Positions 30,465-40,464 of a DNA stretch of 64,000 nt are shown one piece after another (the stretch's first letter is position 1; each line of letters starts with the position of its first letter). The DNA comes from Acarospora socialis (taxonomy: Eukaryota; Ascomycota; Lecanoromycetes; Acarosporales; Acarosporaceae), in NCBI GenBank assembly GCA_025617375.2, contig JAMYGW020000005.1, forward strand, positions 992,001-1,056,000. The letters are read 5' to 3'. The translations under genes were made by a program, and so were the position numbers. The notes beneath the pieces were generated by a model. It was not told the DNA's origin, made no database searches, and worked only from the letters and a program-made list of their open reading frames with translations.

Positions 30465-32322
30465 CTAGGAAGTCCCCAACCGACTCTTTTTCCACGTTGT
30501 CCATATCCTCTTCATCTCCTTCATCGCGCCCATGGTCAATGGAACACCAATAGGGCCTAATAGAGGTAGGTAGACTGCGACTTTGTGCTCGTCAGGAAAG
30601 TAAACTTGCCCGACCATGCTTTTCTCGAAGAAGCCCCGCTCAGCTTCAGCTTCGGCAATTCTAGCGTTTTCCAGTGCGCTGTGAAATCGTCCCTCTCTAA
30701 GATTAGTACATGTTTGTTGAAGGTGGGAGATCGTCTTATCCACCGATGCAGCGACAGTCTCGGGAATGGAGATTGAAGGAAGCGCAAGTGTGAGGCGTGC
30801 TAACGACCCCAGCGTAGAGGATGCTGAGAGTAAGAGGGAAGCAGCGCGTACACGTGTAAGTGTCAGCAGTCGTAACGGCAATGACGAAGGAGATTGAGGC
30901 GTCCCAAGGAGTGATAGGAGCTGGTGAGAAAAGGTGGTTAAGACAGGGCGAACGGCATCTTTAGACAGGGTCCTTGGTGTTGTTGAATTCTCGGAGCTGA
31001 AATCTGACTGGTTCAGGATCACTACGCCCCCCCATTGGGGTATAATCCAACTACTCGCGCCATTATCCTTGACCACAAGTGGCGCTCTGTCCTCAGAAGG
31101 CACAAACAGCACAAAGTTCACAGTTGGCCCACTCCCAATGCTAGGGCTTAGCGGCCACTCTGCAGCATTGATGAAACCACTCAGATCCTCGTTGCGCAAG
31201 GTCCATACACCGCGCTCTGCATCGTATTGTGGCTCCTGCACAGAAGGCGAGAAGGAGGCATAGAGCTGAACCTGGGTGTCGACGGTAAAATTGCTGATTG
31301 ACGAGAATGACTCTAGCAGGGGCGCGAGGTATTCCTCAATCGCGGGGCCAATCTCCCAAGAGGATGGCATTGCATTGGGAGTGAAGAGAGAGAAGGTAAG
31401 ATGGTAAGTAGGCGCGTACTTCAGAGACCTTGTTGTTCGCCGTGCAAGGTTAGCCGCTAATCCAGCAGGTACTGATTTGATCAGCTCCAACCGTGGTTCT
31501 CGCGTGTTCGGTGGCGCAGACTGCGAGTTTATCGGTACCTGTCCGGCTGGTAGCGATGTGTGGTGATTGTTGCCGGCGGAATTGCTCGTGGCCAAGATGT
31601 AGGCAATCGTTGCTTGCTCTTCCGTGAACAGCTCCTGCAATTCATGGGCAATGAATCTAGCAAGTGGCGAGGAGGTTGAGGATGTAGACGGTATCTGATT
31701 CTGACTGTAGAAGATATCAACAGCTGGTGAGTACGGGTGGAACTCGGCCACGGGCGTTGTTGCCGTATCTCGATACTGAAGCTTCACGGTTAAAGCTACG
31801 TCCTCCTCCACGTCAGGTTCCATATTTGATAGCATTGTGTCTAGCAGCGAACCAGCATCTGCTGTACTCGCATTGGTGAGTTGTAGTGAGCGCGTCAGCC
31901 GTAGCCGTAAGTGATGTGCAGGAAACTCATTCAAATCGTCCAGGGCGTGTTGGGTCGTCCGTATCAAATGCTGCGCCTCAGATTCTTGTAGGAAGGGAGC
32001 TTCTATGCATATCTGCAATGGAAACACTGGACGACATGCCTGCAACAAGCACAGTCAGCGGCCGCCTTACTTGAAGAACTGGGCAAGATTGGACAACCTT
32101 TCCATCCGCCCACTCCAGCATATCTTGCAATGGCAGACGAGCCCGGTATATAGAAGTCGTTCTCCACCATATCGGCAGACCTAAACATATCACTAGCGCC
32201 CAGAAAGACAAGATAACCAGACTTCGAACGCGGATGCTCTCCGGGAGCTCTGGAGGTGGGCTTTTCTTTGCAGACGCGACGACATCCTGCGAGCCCGGTT
32301 CCACTGCCTCCTCCAAAGACAT
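30465..32322 (-). CDS. GPI17: GPI transamidase subunit PIG-S/Gpi17
   Basis: PIG-S/Gpi17 is a subunit of the ER GPI transamidase that attaches preformed GPI anchors to proteins. Exon 1 is 32322-32098 and exon 2 is 32039-30465, about 599 residues. The topology matches the family: one N-terminal membrane helix (VRSLVILSFWALVICLGLP), a large luminal domain starting with WWRTTSIYRARLPLQDM, and a C-terminal membrane helix near VAVYLPLLGPIGVPLTMGA. LNQSDF and the WGGVVILN segment belong to the conserved luminal core. The intron has two possible donors: AAG|GTTGTC (58 bp, gives WADGK-ACRPVFPL as in relatives, preferred) and CAA|GTAAGG (31 bp, consensus donor but very short, adds nine residues). Both keep the frame. 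It is divergent from atg5. Confidence 0.88.
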
Positions 32323-32698
32323 TACTAAGGTCTAGAATCTCAGGAGGACAACATCACCCGCAGTAAAGGTAAATGCAAGTTTACAAGCCTATTGCGGGTA
32401 GAGTAGCTCCTAAAGTTCCAAAGGGCAGCTCCTTGGCGTACAAAGTACACAGCAGGGGAATTTCCATTCTGCTTATGTAAGCATCCGACATGGCGTCCAT
32501 GTCCGGCTTGAATTTCATATTTGTTGGATTTCTAGATCATGGCTGACGCTGGATTTTGTGTACCGAATAGGCGCTCTGTAGATTCAGCAGCATGAATCGG
32601 AGTCGCTGTGCACTGGTCAGCATGTTTGCTTCTCTCGTTGAGCCACAGCCTGCAGGGACGCGCTGCACCCCTTGACAGCCTTGGAGCTGCTGCTAGTC
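32323..32698. promoter_or_regulatory. divergent promoter region, gpi17 / atg5
   Basis: A 376 bp spacer between the two start codons. No factor sites are assigned. Confidence 0.45.
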
Positions 32699-33744
32699 AT
32701 GGCAAGCCAGATAGAACTCACTCAGATTCAGAAATCTATCTGGAATGGCTCATTACCGCTGGAGATAAGACTGTCACCTTCGGACTGTCGCATCTATGAC
32801 CAGAGCGACCCGTATCTGGTAGTATATCATCTTGCCTCTCACAAACCCTAGTGTCTAATACGCCCCGTAACAGATCCAATATCCGCGCCTATCCTACCTT
32901 CCGTTCCTCCTACCACGTCTCCACGCTTTCTTTGCTCCTGTCCTCATCAACCCCGATATCCCGCCGCATGAGGGGTGGTTCTCCTTCGAAGACGTGCCGC
33001 AAAAGTGGCATTATCCTGTGGGCTTACTGTATGACCTATTCTCAGGCGCCAGTCCAGCAAGCAGCAAACCAGAACGAAGCGATAAGGCCATCGAGAACAT
33101 CGATGGTGGAGATAAGGCGCTACCGTGGAAGCTCGTGTTGCACTTTACACAATGGCCGGACGAGCAGCTGGTCCGCTTGGACGAAGAGGGCAAGTTTCTC
33201 CACGACGCTTTCATCAACAGCGTCAAGGAAGCGGACTTCACACGCAATGGGACCGCCAAAGGCATCATGTCTTTGTCCAAGGACGATTCTACGCAGCTGT
33301 GGAAGGCTGTCGTTGACCGTGAGTGCGCAACGGTGAACATTTCCCGTAGCACATGCTCAATTGTTCGCAGACAACATGTCCACCTTCAACTCGATCAATC
33401 AGAAACTCCTTCACGCTCAGGGTGCGAGTCTTCGCCACGTTCCTATCAGGATCTATCTACCCTCCTCTGCTCCTGCAAACGGTGACAATGAAAAATCTCC
33501 GGGCTCACTGAGGGTTGTGCAGTCCCTCATTACGCCCTTGCTAGCGTCTAGAGAGCAGCAGACGTTGGGTCAAGCGTTGAATGAGCTCTTGCCGTCACTC
33601 TTTCCCAGCAGACGGACAGCGGTTCTAGCACGGGCGGTGCTTCATGGAGCTGTATTACCATTGACCGCTACGGTGGAGGATGTGATGAGAAGCGCAGCCT
33701 ATGCTGATGGGTGGGTGCATCTCAGTGTGGCGATGATGGGCTGA
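32699..33744 (+). CDS. ATG5: autophagy protein Atg5
   Basis: Atg5 is conjugated by Atg12 and, with Atg16, forms the E3-like complex that lipidates Atg8 on the growing autophagosome. Three exons, 32699-32818, 32874-33318 and 33371-33744, with introns of 55 and 52 bp, give 312 residues. The N-terminal block [39 protein letters not shown] spans the first junction. The acceptor lysine for Atg12 is most likely Lys158 in the conserved SVKEADF motif. The C-terminus has VPIRIYLP and the [30 protein letters not shown] ubiquitin-like-domain ending. Nothing is missing. The start is chosen because [15 protein letters not shown] fits the family; it is the first ATG in this frame in the exon. Confidence 0.94.
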
Positions 33745-34070
33745 GGTGGTTTCGAAAAGCCGGACATGGGAAAGCAAAAGTTGGCGGCGGCACATTGCTC
33801 GGATGCTGAGCTATAGATCCAATCCGGACTGAAGATCCAATTCCTGGTGTCGTCAGGTTAAGGTAGATTCTTGTCGACGCTGATATTGACAGCCTAACCG
33901 ACGCACATATCATAATAACTGTTAAGCCAACGCCAAAGCTATCATATAATCCTAGTGTATAGATCTGTTTCTCATCCGTTCGAGATTCATGCTACAATTA
34001 TGAGCAGTCGCGGAATGGTTCCAGGTCCAAGGCTTCACCACTAGCAACGTACCTACAGGTACAGAGATCT
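33745..34070. other. convergent 3' intergenic
   Basis: Between atg5 and the CSA-like gene; presumed 3' UTRs. Confidence 0.45.
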
Positions 34071-35597
34071 TCAATTGAAGGTGATTTTCTGTCTAGTCAG
34101 ATCACGGTACACGTCTTCAAGAACCTGCCTCTTTCTCTTCCTACTCTCCTCCTCCGGATCCCCCTGGCTCGGATCAGCCTCATCATCCTCATCCAGCTCC
34201 ACCTCTTCCCTCGTCCTCGGCATCCAAGCCCTGATCACACCGTCCGAGTGCGCAGAGTAGAGCTCCACATCGCCAGCTCTCCAAGCAAGCGACGTCACCC
34301 TATTTTTAATATTCCGCTGACCCACGCTATTTCTAGCCTGCGCGACTGCAACGCCCGGTGCACGCAGGCGCTTGAACAACGTTCCATTAAACAGATCGAA
34401 CATCAAGATTTCCTTCTCGTTCGGAAAGAACATCACCTGCTTGCCTTGTGGAACCAAGTTGCTGGGAACGATAAGCGGCAGTAGTGTGGATAGATGGGTG
34501 TTTTTGATGATGGGGCCAAAATGCGCCAGCGCATTCGCTCCAGTCGCACCTTCCCAGACTCTCACGCGCTCGTCGTGGCCAGCTGTTACTATATAGTCAC
34601 CATTGTCTGTCCATACAACGCCATTCACAGGCCCGACATGTGCCTTTTCCCTATCTCGTGCTCGTGCCCTTTTTCCAAGGCCGTCCTCGCCAGTAACCCC
34701 TACCGAGTCCTCCGAGTCGAGAACACCAAGGCTTCCTCCACTTCGCCGTATGTCCCACAGTCTGACTGTTCCGTCGACCCCGCCACTGGCGAGGATATGC
34801 TCCTCCCGGGGACTCCACGCTACGGACAACACAGCGCCGTGGTGGCCTGCAAGGGCGTGCGCGCTTGCGCCTGTCCGCAGATCGACGAGTCGCACCGCCG
34901 GATGCTGTGTGGCGCAGGCGACCAGAAGATGTGATGCTATGGGCGACAGAGCATGCGAGTAGAGGACGGAGTTGAGATCGAAGGATGCGGATGGTGTTAG
35001 GGTCTCTGTGGCGTAGATTTTCAGGGAGTGGTCGTAGGATGAGGAGAGGAAGGCTAGTGAGTCGAAGGGGTAGAATGATAGATGCGTTATGCCGAATTTG
35101 TGAGCAGATGTGGACCTGTATCCTGGACTTAGCTATGGTCGCATGGGTTGTTTTTGCTAGTTTATGCTAGTGATGCTTACTTGTTGACTGCTGCCATGGG
35201 CCGGTGCGTACAGCGCTTGGCCGTATCGTCTGCATTCTCGAGATCCCAAAGGAGTATAGAAGAATCCGCTCCTCCTGATAGCATACTAGCAGGCTATATC
35301 AGCTTCACCGAACTCGAGTAAAAGGCTTTCACTTCAGGATGCTCACAATCGACCTTCGAATCTATCAATTGCTAAAGCGTTCACCCCGGCTTTGTGCGCC
35401 CATATCCGCTCCGTACCTCCATCCTGATCTTCATCTTGTTGATCAGCGGTAGATCCGACATTTGCCCCAGTCTGCTCGTTGTGAAACCGGACGCCTGGCG
35501 TGGGAGATATTGCGTGCACGAGTCTGGTAGTCTGCGCGCGCTGGAGGACTGGTGGACTGATGGACCCGATGGTGCGGTTGAGGAGGAAGGAATTCAT
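34071..35597 (-). CDS. CSA/ERCC8 (Rad28-like) WD40 protein of transcription-coupled repair
   Basis: CSA is the WD40 substrate receptor of a Cul4-DDB1 ubiquitin ligase acting in transcription-coupled nucleotide excision repair; Rad28 is the yeast relative. Three exons, 35597-35347, 35285-35181 and 35115-34071, with introns of 61 and 65 bp, give 466 residues. WD-type blocks are clear: VNALAIDRFEGRFMLSGGADSSILLWDLEN, ITHLSFYPFDSLAFLSSSYDHSLKIY, VRLVDLRTGA, GHHGAVLSVAWSPREEHILASGGVDGTVRLWDIR, VNGVVWTDNGDYIVTAGHDERVRVWE and VTSLAWRAGDVELYSAHSDGVIRAW. The start MNSFLLNRTIGSISPPVLQRAQTTRLV matches the family N-terminus. A basic-acidic tail (ESRKRKRQVLEDVYRDLTRQ) ends it. A perfect 34 bp inverted repeat lies 144-229 bp upstream of the ATG. 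Confidence 0.9.
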
Positions 35598-36442
35598 GCA
35601 TCGATGCAGACTCTGTCTAGATGCCTACCTTGTAACCAGCTTTTGTAAGCGGTTGTACCGAATCGAGGTTTTACAAGGACCTGGTATCAGTTCGTTATGT
35701 TAGGGACGACTCCAGGACCTGACACATGGGTAATGGAATGGCACAAGTCACGTGGGAGGATATGGTACGCTTACCTTAGTCATCCCAGAAAAGTAAGCGT
35801 ACCATATCCTCCCACGTGACTTGTGCGATTCTGAGCCGCGCGAGTATTTCTACATCTAGAAAGTTACAAAGATGGTAAACCGGCAGATCAGGTCAGGTTA
35901 ACCTGCAATCATCCAAGGTTCTCTCCAACGAATTGTGTTTACAACACAAGCATGAGCTGGAGATTCCCGACTTTCCAACATCTGACTGACCGATACTCGG
36001 CGATGTCTTGACCGGCATACTTACGGCTTACGGTAGCTGGCCGTATGGATTCTAGAAGCGCAGCCTGATGTATGATAGATTGAGACCCAATGGCAGGAAG
36101 GACATCAACATGAAGTGTCTGACATGCCGTAGACTGGGAGGCGCAGCTTGTTTGAGAAAACTTACCCCCGCTGCCATTTTGCGACAAGATTCTTTGGCCT
36201 ACTAATGCGCAACGTCAGTCACGACGCGCGCTGATCAGTTTTCAGAACGATGCTGCAAGTCATCTTGGAACGACAAAGACAAACATCCGCCCTCACGTCC
36301 CAGGAGCGCGGACTGTGTCAGAGGACTGGCGAATGCTCTCTCTCCACGCAGGAGGCCTCGGGGGTTTGACCGTCTACAAGATGGCCCTACAGTCAGGTCC
36401 TCGTCGTGCCATTCATGATCCTATTCCTACGGAGTCTCGACC
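35598..36442. other. divergent intergenic with foldback repeat
   Basis: Separates the CSA-like gene (-) and the small secreted protein gene (+). It holds the inverted repeat at 35741-35826. The rest has no recognisable gene. Confidence 0.5.
35741..35826. repeat. perfect 34 bp inverted repeat, 18 bp loop
   Basis: The left arm is 35741-35774 and the right arm 35793-35826; they are exact reverse complements over 34 bp. Each arm starts GCACAAGTCACGTGGG and so contains a CACGTG palindrome. Past the arms, pairing continues for four more bases after one mismatch (GAAT/ATTC). I found no target-site duplication, so it is not called a transposon. Confidence 0.95.
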
Positions 36443-36898
36443 ATGCATTTCCCAACATGCCCATCCACCATGCTCGCCCTAGCCACACTCCTCTCCCTCT
36501 TCTCCGCCATCCTCGCCGTGGACAACACCGTCTACTGTGACGCCGCCGTGTCCCAACTGCCCCCCACCGTCGAGAGCGTCGACTTCACGATGCCCCGCCG
36601 AGGACACCTAGTTCCCGCCAACACCTTCTCCCGCGGCCGTCCGAGCAACCCGCACAACCTGCCGCAGTCGTTCATCTACCGAGAATGCGAGGTCAGCGTC
36701 GACCTGGAGGCCGGCACGGACGCTTTGGTGTCGACATGGCAGACTCCGCAACTCCTGGCGTGGGCTATCATAATGCAATGTGTGCTCGGCGGGGATGGCG
36801 GCCCCCGGGGTCGTGGGGGGAATGCTACGCATCGGGCGATTGTGGTTAAATTGAAGGTCTTTGAGCGGTATCTGCCTAGGTATCCTAACATTGCCTGA
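36443..36898 (+). CDS. small secreted protein, function unknown
   Basis: I do not recognise a family. The 151-residue product opens with a short polar start and then a hydrophobic signal sequence (MLALATLLSLFSAILA), with cleavage likely after about residue 25. The mature part has only three cysteines (VYCDAA, YRECEV, MQCVLG), no membrane segment, a basic Gly-rich patch (GGPRGRGGNATHR) and one N-glycosylation sequon (NAT). Size and signal peptide fit a small secreted protein, possibly effector-like, but the low Cys count gives no special support. A second in-frame ATG (36470) would give a tidier signal peptide. No intron signals were needed. Confidence 0.55.
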   Translation: MHFPTCPSTMLALATLLSLFSAILAVDNTVYCDAAVSQLPPTVESVDFTMPRRGHLVPANTFSRGRPSNPHNLPQSFIYRECEVSVDLEAGTDALVSTWQTPQLLAWAIIMQCVLGGDGGPRGRGGNATHRAIVVKLKVFERYLPRYPNIA

Positions 36899-37510
36899 TG
36901 GATCGGTGGTCGCGACGATTGTTCGTGAGTTGAATGAGGCCATATGCGTGGTCTACGGTCAGTGTTGTACCGTGGGTGAACACATGGCCTACACACAGCG
37001 AGATTAGTATAAGTAGTGTTGTGATACCAATAGACAGTCATCACAGTCAGACAATAGGCGTCGTTGTGTGTGAGGGTCATAATGATCATATTCATATATA
37101 TGGAACTACCTATGCGATCCTAATAGGGCTACCTGAGCTACCTGCCAACCTAGCTAACCTAAGTTGCCTGCTACCGACTTTGTCCCTGATGATGACGATG
37201 ATGATAAAGATAGTGGGGATGACCATAACGTCGTTAATATAGTAGAGTTGAGAGAGAGAGGGAGACAGAGAGAGTGAGACAACACACACCGAGTGAAGAG
37301 AGGGGGAAGAAAAGAGCGCCCAGAACCCAATGCAGTGCCTACCGCCCATTACGCTGATGCAATAAAATGACCTGAACGGCGTCAACAGAGATGGTATAAT
37401 GCTGGTCAGATAGCCCGGTTGATCCAATACTATACGCGCGAAAACATAGAGATAGAGAGAATGTACGAAAGAGACGGAGTCAAACAGAGCGAGATGAATA
37501 TGGATGCCAC
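36899..37510. other. convergent 3' intergenic with GA-rich tract
   Basis: Contains a purine tract of GA/GGA type around 37246-37280 and GATGAT-type triplets just before it. These may lie in the 3' UTR of the SAM-PH gene. No gene seen. Confidence 0.5.
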
Positions 37511-39772
37511 TTATATCATGTTACCATTGACATTGACCTCGTACCCGTCGCCCTTCTGCTTCAGTGCCTTGGCGATCATGAGGTGCCTCATCCAGTCAAT
37601 GCGCTGGTCGCGCGTCTTGACGGCGAAGTGATGGGCCTTGCCCGTCGCAGCGCCGAGAATGCCTTTCTTCTCAGCAGCCGGGACCAGCTGGAAACTGAAA
37701 GCGGCCGGGTCGACCTCTTTCTTCTTGCCGCTGAGTCCAAGAGACTTGAAGGCTGCACCCAGCTTGTTGGACGCGAGGGACGAGCATGCAACAGCGTACT
37801 CGTCGACGTCAATACATTCAAGTGCGTCGAGCGACTTCTCGTCTCGATGCATGGCGAGCTGGGTGCCTTTAAGAGTGAAGTGGTGGTCGTGCCACTCGTG
37901 CCGGAGCATCTTCGTCTTGCGCTTCTTCATCCAGCCGGCATGGTTGATGTCGTTCGCGTTCGGGGTGACGTCTCCGGGACAGTCGACGGGCTCGACGACG
38001 CGGTGTTCGTCAAGACGAGCCAACGGGAAGTTTGGCTGGCGGCGGGGCTCGGAGCGAGAGAATGTGCGTCGGATTTGGTTGCTGCCGAAGCGCATGTCGG
38101 GTGGAACGGACTGAGAGGTCTCCCGAGCGACTGGACCGTCGGGTATGGCGGTGACCGGGACGTCCATCTCTGAGCATGGTGTTCCTTGTCTGTATATATT
38201 TGATGGCGTAACGGTACGGTCTGCCGCGAAGGCACTGGCAGGGCGAGTGGCAGGAATTGTCAATTTCGGAAGGCTGCGGAGATTCTCGTGCGGTCGTGTG
38301 TTTGTGGGTGAGTGCAACGCTGGAAACATCTCGTATGGTGGGGTTGTGGGTTCGTCGAATGAACGGTCCGTCGAGCGGTCCATATGCTGAAAGCTGAGGA
38401 ATTGTCGGACATTCTCTTGAGGGTCTCGAGTCTGGAGGACCCGGAGCTTTTCTTCATCCAAGCGAAGTGCAGGAAGCTGGCCAGGCCCAAGGACATCGGA
38501 TGACGCGACGACGGATGGTACCACTTCAGACGGCGGACGGACGATGTTGCTAGCCGGGGAGGCGTTACCCACCTCGCCGGTAACAAACGCCTTCCGTCCG
38601 TGTTGAGACTCAATTGGGAACTCCCGCGCGAGTTTGGCAAGCTTGCGCTGTTGCTTTTGCCACTTGGAACAGTTTTCTCCCTTGGAACACTTATGCGGCT
38701 TAGGGAGGAGTTGCTCGATCGCTACAATCGACACTGATTCGGCTGGAGAAATGACATCGTCCAGTCCCTGCTGATGATGCTTCTGGAAACGCCGCCTTCG
38801 ACCAGTAGGTGAGATGGCTAGGTCGTCCTCTGGTGAAACTGGCAAGGAACAGTCATTGTGCCGATGGCCGTGCGTGATGATGGGTACACTCCTCGTAGCG
38901 CCGCGGGGAGGTGCTTCAATTGGAGTCGCAACAGGAGATTCGGTGATGCCTCGTATATTGCGTATTTCGTTCCATAGTCTGTGACGCTTTCCAAACGACT
39001 GAATCCCCAATTCCTTCAGATCTTCGAACTGAAGGTCCATCAATATAGCTCCGGAGATGTCGTTGCTCTCAAATTTCTCGACGACGGTATCATCGAACCC
39101 GGAAGCGTACATCCAGTCTGCGACTTGCTGTGGGGTCCAGTGGCGGAGGTCCAAATCACCTGGTTGTACGGATACAACATTCTCGAGATTGCTGGTGGCT
39201 CTAGTATGAGAGACGGGGATAGCCGGCTGTTGCGGTACTGCGGTTTGGACGAGTAAAGGCAAGTCTTTCGGTGTTGCGGGCGGTGACATGGAAAGGTAAG
39301 GATGAACATCTCGATAAGTGTCCTGTGAGATGCGAAAGAGATGTGGTCCAACTGGACCTTCCACCGGCTTCGATTCGCCTATCTGGAAGTCGAACCCGCT
39401 GAAGCCATTGGACTTGGGCGTTTGCAGTTCGTCATAGGACGAGATGGTGGTATCACTTTTCATGCCGAACTTCAAACAGTCAGTACGATTCACGTCAATG
39501 GGTTAGCTGGTTGCACAACGACTTACCGAGCCAATGCTTCTTCGAGCGGACATATCCTCGGTGTCGCTGAAGTCATCCTCAAACTCCGTGTCATATATCT
39601 CAGTCGCTTCTGAGAGCGGTCGAGGAGCTTGTGCTTGAGAGGCGAGAAACTGCCGGGCTTGCCCTTTTTGGAACATCCCGAGTCCAGCTCGGTGGTAGGA
39701 GGTTGGCGAATACGCCTGATATGGGATCAGTACAGTCCTCGTTTTGAATATTGCAAGTGAAAAACTAACCAT
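37511..39772 (-). CDS. SAM and PH domain protein
   Basis: A probable cortical or polarity scaffold, similar in plan to Boi-type proteins but without a visible SH3 domain. The first coding exon is only the ATG (39772-39770); intron 1 is 54 bp (GTTAGT...TCAG), exon 2 is 39715-39527, intron 2 is 57 bp and exon 3 is 39469-37511; 716 residues. The SAM domain is at about 171-236 (LRHWTPQQVADWMYASGF.. to HRLWNEIRNI). A conserved small motif HKCSKGENCSKWQKQQRKL lies in the linker. The PH domain is at about 571-704 (AGWMKKRKTKMLRHEWHDHHFTLKG to RDQRIDWMRHLMIAKAL). The rest is Ser/Pro-rich and probably disordered. PH binding to phosphoinositides and SAM oligomerisation are known for the domains; the cellular role here is inferred. 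Confidence 0.85.
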
Positions 39773-40427
39773 TGTGAAGGATAACAGCAAACAGCGTTGG
39801 TATGCAGGAAAGAAGCTTAACAGGACTGAATGCTCCGAACCGTTGCCGGCATGTATAATCTATAAAGTGCGCAGACCACGACTGAGCAGATGCGTACCGT
39901 TTTGACAAAAAAGAGACGGAAACGCCCTCGAGATGGTGGGCGCTTGGGTATCCTTATGTAGAGCTCACGATGTCGGGGCCGGGGTTGAGGATCTGGCGCC
40001 CAGCGTGGTGCTAGCACTAGCCCTCCCCCCCCAAGCGGTGGCTAGAACTGTGCCCATCACTTGCAGCGAGAGGTGACAGGATTATTGTCGGCGGCATCGG
40101 TCAGGTTGGTTGGGTGGATCCTAGTTTGTGCCCTGATATGCAGTATCAAGCGCTTACTGACGAAGACCGTTGAGTGGTGTCCTGCCCACAGATAGACTAA
40201 ACTAGTACCATCTTCTAACCGTATTTGGAAAAAATTATCTATAATTAAGATGGGTTGCGATCGAATGAAGTCACGTAAAAATGTGACTAATTATAGGAAA
40301 AGACCTCCTTTGTCGAATAGGGTTGGAGTACAAGATACCTTGGCTCGGATCTCTCTCTTCAAGCTTCTCGACGGACGGCAAAGGGACTCGCATCGGCTCG
40401 AGCGGGACGGACGAAGGAAAGCAGGCC

Positions 40428-40463
<36 letters not shown>
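40428..40463. repeat. AGCA tetranucleotide microsatellite
   Basis: Nine uninterrupted AGCA units in intergenic DNA. Confidence 0.95.

Positions 40464-40464
<1 letters not shown>

Noticed and set aside
35741-35826. Calling the 34 bp inverted repeat a transposon
   Set aside because: No direct target-site duplication at its borders and no internal space for an element.
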